A stretch of 64,000 nt of DNA, from NCBI RefSeq assembly GCF_014779665.1, contig NZ_JACXYY010000007.1, forward strand, positions 1-64,000, given 5' to 3'. The notes below the pieces were generated by a model that saw only the letters and a program-made list of their open reading frames with translations, did not search any database and had not been told where the DNA came from. The stretch is from Nocardioides hwasunensis (GTDB lineage: Bacteria; Actinomycetota; Actinomycetes; Propionibacteriales; Nocardioidaceae). A program made the position numbers and the translations under genes. Shown in pieces: positions 18,797-31,600 of this stretch (position 1 is the stretch's first letter; each line of letters starts with the position of its first letter).

Positions 18797-19185
18797 GCTC
18801 CACCCGCACCGGCGCCGGTCGGGTCCTGGTCGCGGTCTACGGCGTCTTCGCGCTCGCCGCGACCGCCCGCTCGCTCGTGCAGCTGCTGACCAAGGCCGAC
18901 GAGGCGCCGCTGGCGTACTCGCTCTCCGCGGTCGCCGGGCTGGTCTACATCGCCGCCACCCTCGGCCTCGCCGAGGTCGGTCCGTCCCCGCGACGGCTGG
19001 CGTGGATGGCCGTCGGGTTCGAGCTGGTGGGCGTGCTCACCGTCGGCACGCTGACCGTCTTCGACTCGGCGCTCTTCCCCGACGCGACCGTGTGGTCCGA
19101 CTACGGCAGCGGGTACGGCTGGCTGCCGCTGGTCCTGCCGTTCGTCGGGATCGCCTGGCTCTGGCGCACGCGTCCGCGCGGCTGA
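18793..19185 (+). CDS. Integral membrane protein, hypothetical
   Basis: A 130-residue protein with four hydrophobic segments (VLVAVYGVFALAATARSLVQ, SLSAVAGLVYIAATLGLA, LAWMAVGFELVGVLTVGTLT and LPLVLPFVGIAWLW), translationally coupled to the preceding membrane gene. The conserved-looking loop ALFPDATVWSDYGSGYGWLP precedes the last helix. Similar small membrane proteins are common in actinobacteria. The function is unknown. Confidence -1.
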   Translation: MSSTRTGAGRVLVAVYGVFALAATARSLVQLLTKADEAPLAYSLSAVAGLVYIAATLGLAEVGPSPRRLAWMAVGFELVGVLTVGTLTVFDSALFPDATVWSDYGSGYGWLPLVLPFVGIAWLWRTRPRG

Positions 19186-19206
19186 GGCGGATCGCCGAGC
19201 CGGACG

Positions 19207-20397
19207 TCAGGGGGTCTCGGGCGGCAGGTGCTTCTTCATCAGGCGCCGCACGCGCTTCTGCTTGCGGTCGGGGATCATCGAGCGCATCTCCTCGAGCTTG
19301 CCGAAGCACAGCAGCCGGTCCTCGCCCTCGAGCACGGTCTTGTTGCGCGGGTTGGGGATGACCTGCGGGCCGCGGTGGAGGGTCAGCACCGTGATGTCGC
19401 GCTCGTCGAGCCCGGAGTCACCGAGCTTCTTGCCCACCATGTCGGAGCCGGTGTGCACGACGATCTCGGCCACGCCGTAGCCGGTCGAGACGGTCAGCCG
19501 CTGGCGTACGTCGATCTCGGGGAAGGCGACCTGGTTGTCGATGTAGTCGATGATCGCGCCGGCGACGTCGAGCTTGGTCGCGGCCTCGATGCCCTCCAGG
19601 CCGGGCGAGGAGTTCACCTCCATCACCTGCGGGCCCTTGCGCCCCTCGAGCATGTCGACGCCGGCGACGCGCAGGCCCATGATCTGCGCGGACCGCACGG
19701 CCACGCGCTCGAACTCCTCGTCGAGCTCGACGGGCTCGACGCTGCCGCCCCGGTGCACGTTGGAGCGGAACTCATCGCCCTGCGCCACCCGCCGCATCGC
19801 CGCGACGACCCGGTCGCCGACGACCAGCGCGCGGATGTCGCGACCCTTGCTCTCCTTGACGAAGCGCTGGATGAGGACGTTCTGCCGGGTGCTCTGCAGC
19901 GTCTCGATGATCGCCTCGGCGACCTTGATCGTCGGCGCCAGGATCACGCCGATGCCCTGGGTGCCCTCGAGCAGCTTGATCACGACGGGCGCACCGCCGA
20001 CCCGCTCGATCGCCGGGATCACGTCGGCGCGGTCGCGCACGAAGGTGGTCGCCGGCATCGGGATCTCGTGGCGCGAAAGGATCTGCGTCGCGCGCAGCTT
20101 GTCGCGGCTGTTCGCGATGCCGTAGCTGGTGTTGGGCGTGTAGACGTCCATCTGCTCGAACTGGCGCACGACCGCGGTGCCGAAGTAGGTGACCGAGTTG
20201 CCGATGCGCGGCAGCACGGCGTCGTACGTCGAGAGCTGCTTGCCGCGGAAGAGCAGGTCGGGCTCCGGCCCGGAGAGGTCGATGCCGAACCGCAGCGTGT
20301 TGAGCACCTTCACGTCGTGGCCGCGGTCCACGGCGGCCGTCCGCAGGCGCTGGGTGCTGTAGGAGCGCGGGGCCCGAGACAGGATGGCGAGCTTCAT
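19207..20397 (-). CDS. RimK-type ATP-grasp ligase with C-terminal TrkA_C-like domain
   Basis: A 396-residue protein. Residues 1-290 are a RimK-like ATP-grasp ligase: MKLAILSRAPRSYSTQRL at the start, PVVIKLLEGTQGIGV (ATP-grasp lysine loop) and QVMEVNSSPGLEGIE (Mg-binding Glu/Asn). RimK adds glutamates to ribosomal protein S6. Residues about 300-385 (VHTGSDMVGKKLGDSGLDERDITVLTLHRG) resemble a TrkA_C/RCK_C ligand-binding domain, which is not in E. coli RimK. It is divergent from a RimB-like zinc protease gene 52 bp away, a partner seen with RimK genes in other bacteria. Start ATG 20397 was chosen over a longer N-terminus running into the divergent gene. Confidence -1.
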   Translation of the reverse strand: MKLAILSRAPRSYSTQRLRTAAVDRGHDVKVLNTLRFGIDLSGPEPDLLFRGKQLSTYDAVLPRIGNSVTYFGTAVVRQFEQMDVYTPNTSYGIANSRDKLRATQILSRHEIPMPATTFVRDRADVIPAIERVGGAPVVIKLLEGTQGIGVILAPTIKVAEAIIETLQSTRQNVLIQRFVKESKGRDIRALVVGDRVVAAMRRVAQGDEFRSNVHRGGSVEPVELDEEFERVAVRSAQIMGLRVAGVDMLEGRKGPQVMEVNSSPGLEGIEAATKLDVAGAIIDYIDNQVAFPEIDVRQRLTVSTGYGVAEIVVHTGSDMVGKKLGDSGLDERDITVLTLHRGPQVIPNPRNKTVLEGEDRLLCFGKLEEMRSMIPDRKQKRVRRLMKKHLPPETP

Positions 20398-20449
20398 GGT
20401 CACCCATCCAACCACCCGTCCCGTCGAGCCCACCTGAGAAGATGGGCCG

Positions 20450-20962
20450 GTGTCCACCACCCCGAGCGCGCCCGACGCACCGGAGCCGTCCGCGCCGGAC
20501 GGCCCGCCCACCGTCGTCGGCTGGCGCGAGTGGGTGGCGCTCCCGCAGGCCGACGTGGCGTGGGTGAAGGCCAAGATCGACACCGGCGCCCGCTCGTCGT
20601 CCATCCACGCCTTCGACCTCGAGGTGTTCGACCGCGACGGGCACGACTGGGTGCGCTTCTCGATCCACCCCTGGCAGAAGTCCGACGACGACCACGTGGA
20701 GCTCAGCCTGCCCGTCCTCGACGTGCGCGAGGTGCGATCGAGCAACGGCCAGGTCGAGAAGAGGTACGCCGTCGCGCTCGACGTCACGCTCGCCGGGCGC
20801 ACCGTCACCACGGTGATGACGCTCAGCAACCGCGACGAGATGGGCTTCCGGATGCTGATCGGCCGCGAGGCCCTCGAGCGCGGCTACCTCGTCGACTCGT
20901 CGAGGTCCTACGCCGGTGGACGACCCCGCCGGTCGGTGCGCAAGAAGAACTGGGGCCGGTAG
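20450..20962 (+). CDS. RimB-like ATP-dependent zinc protease family protein
   Basis: A 170-residue protein with a GTG start at 20450. WREWVALPQADVAWVKAKIDTGARSSSIHA matches the aspartic-protease-like fold of PF05618 (KIDTGA catalytic-type motif), and VMTLSNRDEMGFRMLIGRE is the conserved second part. In other bacteria this protein (RimB) removes glutamates added by RimK. Here it is divergent from a RimK-TrkA_C fusion, consistent with a modification and demodification pair. It converges with the giant surface-protein gene 13 bp away. Confidence -1.
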   Translation: MSTTPSAPDAPEPSAPDGPPTVVGWREWVALPQADVAWVKAKIDTGARSSSIHAFDLEVFDRDGHDWVRFSIHPWQKSDDDHVELSLPVLDVREVRSSNGQVEKRYAVALDVTLAGRTVTTVMTLSNRDEMGFRMLIGREALERGYLVDSSRSYAGGRPRRSVRKKNWGR

Positions 20963-20975
20963 TGGCCCGCCCGCC

Positions 20976-25961
<4,986 letters not shown>

Positions 25962-26171
25962 GCGTGATCCCCCCTGCGGCCCCCGTGGACCGACGACGAG
26001 ACGGTAGGACGTGGCACGGGCGGTCGCCGCGGGATCGAGGACAAGTAGTCATTTCGGGCCATGGGGGCTGGCCGATCGGGTGGTCCGGGGCCGGTCGGCA
26101 CGGAGACGGGCGACTACCCTGACGCTCGTGACCTCGACCGATGCCGCGCCCACTCGCCGAGGCCTCTCCTA

Positions 26172-27119
26172 GTGGCGCGCGAGTCCTTCGCGATCGGCGG
26201 CGTGCGCATCCGCGCCGGCTCGGTGCGCGCGCTCGAGCTGCCGATCACCCGTCTCGTGACCGGCGCCGACGTCACCCTTCCGGTGCGCGTGGTGCACGGT
26301 CGCGAGGACGGACCCTCGGTGTGGATCGACGCGGCGATCCACGGTGACGAGGTCGCCGGCGTCGAGGTCGTGCGGCAGGTGATGGCCGGGCTCGACCCGA
26401 AGACCTTCTGCGGCACCCTCGTCGCGGTGCCGGTCGTCAACGTGCTCGGCTTCATGACCGGCGACCGCTACCTGCCCGACCGCCGCGACCTCAACCGCTC
26501 CTTCCCCGGCTCGGCCCGCGGGTCGCTCGCGAGCCGGATCGCCCACCTGTTCATGCGCGAGATCGTGGCGGGGTGCGAGGTCGGCATCGACCTGCACACC
26601 GGCTCCGACCGGCGCAGCAACCTCCCGCAGATCCGTGCCGACCTCGACGACCCCGGCACGCGCGACCTGGCCGCCGCCTTCGGGGCGCCGGTCATGCTGC
26701 ACGCCAAGATCCGCGACGGGTCGCTGCGCCACGCGGCTCGCGAGCAGGGCGCGAAGGTGCTGCTCTACGAGGCCGGCGAGCCCCTCCGCTTCGACGCCTA
26801 CGCCGTCGACGCCGGCGTGATCGGCGTACGCCGGGTGCTGGCCGCGCTGGGCATGACCGAGCCGGTCGACGAGCCGTCCGTCGAGCCCAGCCTCGAGTGC
26901 CGGGCCAGCGGCTGGGTCCGTGCGCGACGCACCGGCATCCTGCACCTCGACGTCGCGCTCGGGCAGAAGGTCAGCGACGGCGAGCGGCTCGGCACCCTCT
27001 TCGACTCCTTCGGCAAGACCCTGCGCGCGGTCTACGCCAACCGCGACGGCATCGTGATCGGTCGCACCGAGGCCCCTCTGGTGAACTCCGGCGACGCGGT
27101 CGTGCACATCGCGAACTAG
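26172..27119 (+). CDS. Succinylglutamate desuccinylase/aspartoacylase family protein
   Basis: A 315-residue zinc carboxypeptidase-like protein. The metal-binding segment AAIHGDEVAGVEVVR (HxxE), DLHTGSDRRSN (later zinc His) and RDLNRSFPG (substrate Arg/Asn) are the family signatures, with the C-terminal LHLDVALGQKVSDGERLG barrel-like domain. The class deacylates N-acyl amino acids. The start is uncertain: GTG 26172 gives MARESFAIGG, which fits family N-termini, while an in-frame ATG at 26061 gives an implausible leader. The gene is followed 1 bp later by a cysteine-desulfurase-like gene, so they form an operon. Confidence -1.
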   Translation: MARESFAIGGVRIRAGSVRALELPITRLVTGADVTLPVRVVHGREDGPSVWIDAAIHGDEVAGVEVVRQVMAGLDPKTFCGTLVAVPVVNVLGFMTGDRYLPDRRDLNRSFPGSARGSLASRIAHLFMREIVAGCEVGIDLHTGSDRRSNLPQIRADLDDPGTRDLAAAFGAPVMLHAKIRDGSLRHAAREQGAKVLLYEAGEPLRFDAYAVDAGVIGVRRVLAALGMTEPVDEPSVEPSLECRASGWVRARRTGILHLDVALGQKVSDGERLGTLFDSFGKTLRAVYANRDGIVIGRTEAPLVNSGDAVVHIAN

Positions 27120-27120
27120 C

Positions 27121-28329
27121 GTGGCGGGCATGGTCTTCGACGTCGCCGTCTTCCGCTCCGGCTTTCCCTCCCTCGCCTCGGGCATCGCACACTTCGACAA
27201 CCCCGGCGGCACCCAGACGCCGGCCGTCGTGGGCGAGGCGATCGCCCAGACGTTGACCGCCCCGCTGTCGCAGCGCGGCGCTGCGACGGTGAGCCAGCGC
27301 AACGCCGAGGCCGTGGTCAGCGGCTTCCGCTCCGCCGTGGCCGACCTGCTCGGCGCCGACCCGGGCGGCGTGGTGCACGGCCGCAGTGCCACCGCGCTGA
27401 CGTACGACTTCTCCCGCACGCTCGCGAAGACTTGGCAGACCGGCGACGAGGTCGTCGTCTGCGAGCTCGACCACGACTCCGACGTCCGCCCGTGGGTGCA
27501 GGCCGCCGAGCGCGCCGGGATCGCGGTGAAGTGGCTGCGGCTCGACCCCGCGACCGGCGAGCTCGACCTGTCCTCGCTCGACGTGATCGGTCCCCGGACC
27601 CGGCTGGTCGCGTTGACCGCCGCCTCCAACCTGCTCGGCACCCGCCCGCCCGTCGCGACCGTCGCCGCACGGGCGCACGAGGTCGGCGCGCTGGTGTACG
27701 TCGACGCGGTGCACCACGCCGCCCACGCCGCCCCGGACATCACGGCGATGGGCGCGGACCTCGTCGTGTGCTCGCCCTACAAGTTCTTCGGCCCGCACTG
27801 CGGCGCACTGGTCGCCGACCCCGCGCTCCTGGAGACGCTGTGGCCGGACAAGCTGGTGCCCTCGTCGAACGCCGTGCCGGAGCGGTTCGAGCTCGGCACC
27901 CTGCCCTACGAGCTGCTGGCCGGCACGACCGCGGCCGTCGACTTCATCGCCTCGTGGTCCCCGGCCGAGGGCAACCGCCGCGAGCGGCTCGTCGCGGTGA
28001 CCGCCGAGATCGCCGAGCACGAGCTGCGCCTCCGGACCCGGATCGAGGACGGCCTGGCCGCGCTCGGTGACCACCTCACCCTGCACTCGCGCGCGGTCGA
28101 GCGGACCTCGACGCTGTTCCTGACGCTGCGCGACCGGGAGCCTGTCGAGGCGTACGAGCACCTCGCCGCGCGTGACGTGCTCGTCCCGGCCGGCACGTTC
28201 TACGCCGTCGAGACCTTCCGCGCGCTCGGCCTCCCCGTCGACTCGGGCCTGCGCATCGGGCTCGCTGCCTACAACGACGACCGGGACGTAGACCGGCTGC
28301 TCGAGGGGCTGGGCGACTTCCTGGCCTGA
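27121..28329 (+). CDS. Cysteine desulfurase-like (class V aminotransferase fold) protein
   Basis: A 402-residue PLP-dependent enzyme. The aminotransferase class V segments are visible: AHFDNPGGTQTP near the N-terminus, the PLP Lys in CSPYKFFGPHCG, and YVDAVHHAAHAAPDITAMGADL. It resembles the cysteine desulfurase-like (TIGR01976-type) branch rather than IscS or SufS: I see no Cys-containing active-site loop, so sulfur transfer is not assured. The GTG start at 27121 follows the upstream aspartoacylase-like stop by one base. The reaction could be a desulfurase, selenocysteine lyase or lyase-like conversion. Confidence -1.
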   Translation: MAGMVFDVAVFRSGFPSLASGIAHFDNPGGTQTPAVVGEAIAQTLTAPLSQRGAATVSQRNAEAVVSGFRSAVADLLGADPGGVVHGRSATALTYDFSRTLAKTWQTGDEVVVCELDHDSDVRPWVQAAERAGIAVKWLRLDPATGELDLSSLDVIGPRTRLVALTAASNLLGTRPPVATVAARAHEVGALVYVDAVHHAAHAAPDITAMGADLVVCSPYKFFGPHCGALVADPALLETLWPDKLVPSSNAVPERFELGTLPYELLAGTTAAVDFIASWSPAEGNRRERLVAVTAEIAEHELRLRTRIEDGLAALGDHLTLHSRAVERTSTLFLTLRDREPVEAYEHLAARDVLVPAGTFYAVETFRALGLPVDSGLRIGLAAYNDDRDVDRLLEGLGDFLA

Positions 28330-28330
28330 C

Positions 28331-28367
28331 TCGACGTTCACTCGTAACCCGTGTGAGTGAACGTCGA
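28331..28367. terminator. Stem-loop with 13-bp arms
   Basis: A perfect 13-bp inverted repeat (TCGACGTTCACTC at 28331-28343, complement at 28355-28367) with an 11-bp loop begins two bases after the stop of the cysteine-desulfurase-like gene. It sits between convergent genes, so a bidirectional transcription terminator is likely. No T-tract follows. Confidence -1.
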
Positions 28368-28377
28368 CAATGTGGCC

Positions 28378-28620
28378 TCAGTCCGGGCGGTAGGCGCCCC
28401 GCGCCTGGTCGGCGACCTCCTCGCCGGACGTCCCCTCCTCGGCGCTCGAGTCGACGTCGTCGGTGTCGACCGTGTCGCCGACGGTGGCGTTGCCACTGGG
28501 CTCGGCGTCGAGGGCGCGCTGCCGGTCGGCGTCGTCGACCCGTTCCCCCGCTCCGGGGAACGCGGACTCCTCCGGGTGCTCGGCGTAGGGGTCGGGCTCG
28601 GTCTGATCGCCGGTGGTCAT
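28378..28620 (-). CDS. Small acidic hypothetical protein
   Basis: An 80-residue protein rich in Asp, Glu, Ala and Gly (MTTGDQTEPDPYAEHPEESAFP then DTDDVDSSAEEG). It has no hydrophobic segment and is probably disordered. ATG 28620 was chosen. Codon usage in this frame is GC3-rich and the start is sensible, but there is no recognisable domain. Short acidic proteins like this are frequent in actinobacterial genomes. Confidence -1.
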   Translation of the reverse strand: MTTGDQTEPDPYAEHPEESAFPGAGERVDDADRQRALDAEPSGNATVGDTVDTDDVDSSAEEGTSGEEVADQARGAYRPD

Positions 28621-28664
28621 GCGCTCGACCGTACGCCGACGACGTACGGCCGGGTTCGCCCGCA

Positions 28665-28793
28665 AGGGTGGCGGCAGATCGCGCCGCGGGGGTCTCCAGC
28701 GTGCGATGTGCCGCCACCCTCGGCGGAGCTGCCGCGACCCTGGCGGCGTACGACAGCCGAAAGGCCACATCCGATGTCGTTCGCCGCCACCCT
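28665..28793. repeat. Triplicated AGGGTGGCGGC half-site cluster
   Basis: AGGGTGGCGGCA at 28665-28676 is inverted at 28709-28720 (perfect 12 bp, 32-bp centre), and the inverted half-site GCCGCCACCCT recurs at 28783-28793. Short flanks such as CGATGT also recur. It fills the spacer between the small acidic protein gene and the slipin gene, just 3' of the slipin stop. It is either a terminator cluster or another intergenic palindromic element. Confidence -1.
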
Positions 28794-28818
28794 GGGCAGG
28801 GAGAGTGCAAAGCCGGCG

Positions 28819-29523
28819 TCAGTCCGCCGCTCGCGGCTCGCGGCCGGGCTGCACCAGCTCGACGCGCGAGCCGGGCGGCAGCGCCTGGACCAGCCGCAGC
28901 TGCGCGAGCGAGGGGTGGTCGTCGAGCAGCTTGGCGCCGTTGGCCAGCGAGCGCAGCGCCGCGGTCTCGGCGCGCGCCGCCTCGAGCTGGGCCTGCGCCC
29001 GGTGCCGACCGACCACCAGCTCGGCGTAGGCCTCGCGCAGGTCGTGGGGCAGCACGACGTCCTTGACGACGACGTCGATCAGCCGGACACCGACCTGGGC
29101 AGCGGCAGCCGCGACGCGCTCGCGCACGCCGTCGGCCAGCCGCGTCCGCGGCGCCCGGACCAGCGCCTCCGCCTCGTGCTCGACGAGGACGTCGCGGAGG
29201 CCGAGCTGGACAGCGAGGTAGACCGCGCCGACCGGGTCCTGCACCCGCTCGGTGAACACGACCGGGTCCTCGACCGTCCAGGCGAACACGGCGGACACCT
29301 TCACCGTCACGCCGTCGGCGGTCAGCACCTCCTGCGCGGGCACCAGGTCGATCCGCTCGCGCAGGTCGACGGTCTGGTGCGTCGCCCGGCGCCGCGCGAG
29401 GTGGCGGCCCGGGGCGAGCACCCGTGTGGGCTCACCGTCGCGGCGCTCGAGGCAGGCCTCCCACGGCTGCACGGTGTGGCTGGGCAGGAAGCGGAGCTTG
29501 AGGCTCGTCGGATCGAGGGACAT
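28819..29523 (-). CDS. Slipin / SPFH-band 7 family protein
   Basis: A 234-residue protein of the SPFH (stomatin/prohibitin) superfamily. LRERIDLVPAQEVLTADGVTVKVSAVFAWTVEDPV matches the band 7 core, and DVVVKDVVLPHDLREAYAELVVGRHRAQAQLEAARAETAALRSL is the C-terminal coiled-coil. It lacks the usual N-terminal membrane helix, so it may be cytosolic or peripheral. ATG 29523 has a strong ribosome binding site (GAAGGAGG). Members organise membrane microdomains or protease complexes; the partner here is not evident. Confidence -1.
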   Translation of the reverse strand: MSLDPTSLKLRFLPSHTVQPWEACLERRDGEPTRVLAPGRHLARRRATHQTVDLRERIDLVPAQEVLTADGVTVKVSAVFAWTVEDPVVFTERVQDPVGAVYLAVQLGLRDVLVEHEAEALVRAPRTRLADGVRERVAAAAAQVGVRLIDVVVKDVVLPHDLREAYAELVVGRHRAQAQLEAARAETAALRSLANGAKLLDDHPSLAQLRLVQALPPGSRVELVQPGREPRAAD

Positions 29524-29857
29524 GGGCGGACCTCCTTCGAGGCACGTGGTGGATGGGTGCTGCGAGGTGGTGGCCGGCGACCACGACGGCACGCGGGGAC
29601 CGGAACCGTCGTGCTGACCGGATCCGCCTCAGGGCGCGCTGCCGTGCCTCGTCGCCGGCCACCACCGGTGGTGAGAGAGCAGCTCGGATGCTGTTTGCCT
29701 TCGCAGGGCAGTGGCGAGGTACGACACGCGGAACGAGGTCCAGAACTCCGGCCCCGCCGCTGATCTCGCCGGACCCGACAGTAGACGACCGACCGCGCTG
29801 GCCGCATCCGGTTTTCCACAGCCGCCCGCTGTCGGCGGGGCCGGTCACAATGGGCAG
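29524..29857. other. Intergenic region with a 101-bp inverted-repeat element
   Basis: A 334-bp spacer between slipin (minus) and DNA polymerase IV (plus). It contains a perfect 15-bp inverted repeat, GGTGGTGGCCGGCGA at 29566-29580 and its complement at 29652-29666, whose pairing extends inward imperfectly to about 30 bp per arm. This resembles a small terminal-inverted-repeat element. The right part (29760-29857) probably carries the dinB promoter. No ORF or RNA gene is supported. Confidence -1.
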
Positions 29858-30901
29858 GTGTCCCAGCCCTGGGTGCTCCACGTCGACATGGACCAGTTCC
29901 TCGTCGCGGTCGAGCTGCTGCGCCGACCCGAGCTGGTCGGCCTCCCCGTCGTGGTCGGTGGGCGGGGCGACCCGACCGAGCGGGCCGTCGTCTCGACGGC
30001 GTCCTACGAGGCGCGCGAGCACGGCGTACGCAGCGGGCTGGCGCTGAAGCTCGCGGTGCGACGGTGCCCCGACGCGGTCTTCCTCCCGGTCGACTTCCCG
30101 GTCTACGAGGCGGCGTCGGCGCAGGTGATGGAGACCCTGCGCGCGACGCCGGGTGCGGTGGTCGAGGTCCTGGGGTGGGACGAGGCGTTCGTCGGGGTCG
30201 AGACCGGCGACCCGCTCGCCGCGGCGCGAGGGATCCAGGCTGCCGTGCTCGAGGCGACCGGGCTGCACTGCTCGGTCGGGATCGGCGACACCCTGGTCCG
30301 CGCCAAGATCGCGACCGACTTCGGCAAGCCGCAGGGGACCTTCCTGCTCACCCGTGACAACTGGATGGAGGTCATGGGTGAGCGCCCGACCACCGCGTTG
30401 TGGGGCGTGGGCTCGAAGATCGGCGGGCGGCTCGATGCGATCGGCATCCGGACGGTCGCCGACCTCGCGGGCGCGGAGGAGTCCGAGCTCGTGGCGGCGT
30501 TCGGACCCACGAACGGCCCCCACCTCGGCCGTCTCGGCCGCGGAGGTGGTCGGTCCCGGCCCGACGACACGCCCTGGGTCGCCCGTGCCCACGGCCGCGA
30601 GACGACGTACCAGTCCGATCTCGTCACGCCCGAGGAGGTCCGTGCCGCGCTCGTCGAGCTGGCCACGCGGGTCGTCGACGACTGCCGTCGTGAGGACCGG
30701 CAGGTGGCGCGGGTGCACCTCAAGATCCGCTTCGCGCCGTTCTTCACGTTCACCAAGGTGCGCAAGCTCGCCGCGCCGACGTACGACGTCGAGGTGGTCG
30801 CGCAGACCGCCTTCGAGCTCTACCTCGCCCTGGACGACGCCCGACCGGTGCGGCTGCTCGGGGTGCGGGGGGAGATGGTGCCGCCCGAGGGCGGCTACTA
30901 G
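29858..30901 (+). CDS. dinB: DNA polymerase IV (Y-family)
   Basis: A 347-residue Y-family polymerase. VLHVDMDQFLVAVELLRRP is the first catalytic motif (Asp in DMD). WDEAFVGVE holds the two remaining acidic residues, in place of the usual SIDEAFLD. CSVGIGDTLVRAKIATDFGKPQGTF is the finger/palm motif and GVGSKIGGRLDAIGIRTVADLAG the HhH. It performs translesion synthesis. GTG 29858 was chosen as start; a longer frame from 29711 adds unstructured residues. It overlaps the convergent ZIP transporter stop by four bases. At 347 residues it is slightly short for the family. Confidence -1.
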   Translation: MSQPWVLHVDMDQFLVAVELLRRPELVGLPVVVGGRGDPTERAVVSTASYEAREHGVRSGLALKLAVRRCPDAVFLPVDFPVYEAASAQVMETLRATPGAVVEVLGWDEAFVGVETGDPLAAARGIQAAVLEATGLHCSVGIGDTLVRAKIATDFGKPQGTFLLTRDNWMEVMGERPTTALWGVGSKIGGRLDAIGIRTVADLAGAEESELVAAFGPTNGPHLGRLGRGGGRSRPDDTPWVARAHGRETTYQSDLVTPEEVRAALVELATRVVDDCRREDRQVARVHLKIRFAPFFTFTKVRKLAAPTYDVEVVAQTAFELYLALDDARPVRLLGVRGEMVPPEGGY

Positions 30902-31590
30902 CCCAGCAGCGAGAGCCCGGCGGCCAGGGCGAACCCGGCGACGGTCGCCAGCCCGGCGAGGTCCTTCGCCTTCTCCTTGGCCTCGGGGACCATCGAGTCG
31001 ATCAGCATCGTGAGCAGCGCGCCGGCAGCGAAGCCGTCGACCACGGCGCGACCCTCGGCGGGCACGGCGTCGGCGGCGAGGTAGCCGCCGACCGTGGCGA
31101 GCGCGCACGCGACGGCGACCCCGAACCAGAGCCGCAGCACCTGGCCCGAGTTGCGACCCGACGAGCGCATGTCGGCGGCCGACCCGATGCCCTCGGGCAG
31201 GTTGGAGACGAAGATCGCCACGAGCAGTGCGGCGCTGACGCCGTGCCCCTGGGCGAGACCGATGCCGAGCACGGCCTGCTCGGGGATGCCGTCGAGGAAC
31301 GCTCCGAGCGCCAGCGTCGCCCCGCCACCGGTGGAGCGCGACTCGACCCACCGGTTGGCGAGGTAGAAGGTGGCGGCGCCGATCGTCAGCCCGGCGGCGA
31401 CGGACCACGCGCTGCCGATCCTCAGGCCCTCCTCGGCGAGCTCGAAGGACACGCTGGCGATCAGTGCGCCGGCACCGAAGCCGAGCACCAGCCCGACGAC
31501 GCGGTCCGACCACGACCGCACCAGCGCCAGGGCGGCGCCGACCACAAGCGAGCCGGCGGCCAGCGCTCCCCAGCCCAGCGCCCCGATCAC
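30898..31590 (-). CDS. ZIP family metal transporter
   Basis: A 230-residue membrane protein with eight hydrophobic segments. The family signatures FLDGIPEQAVLGIGLAQG and SNLPEGIGSAADM place the metal-binding acidic residues (DGIPE and NLPEG) in the fourth and fifth helices, as in bacterial ZupT/ZIP proteins. The substrate is probably zinc or another divalent cation. No metal regulator is adjacent. It is followed 10 bp upstream on the same strand by the POT transporter gene. Confidence -1.
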   Translation of the reverse strand: MIGALGWGALAAGSLVVGAALALVRSWSDRVVGLVLGFGAGALIASVSFELAEEGLRIGSAWSVAAGLTIGAATFYLANRWVESRSTGGGATLALGAFLDGIPEQAVLGIGLAQGHGVSAALLVAIFVSNLPEGIGSAADMRSSGRNSGQVLRLWFGVAVACALATVGGYLAADAVPAEGRAVVDGFAAGALLTMLIDSMVPEAKEKAKDLAGLATVAGFALAAGLSLLG

Positions 31591-31600
31591 GTGCCCGTCC

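Noticed and set aside
26128-26172. Fourteen-residue leader peptide (VTSTDAAPTRRGLS) before the aspartoacylase-like gene
   Set aside because: No ribosome binding site, no regulatory residue run, and it likely reflects uncertainty in the start of the downstream gene.
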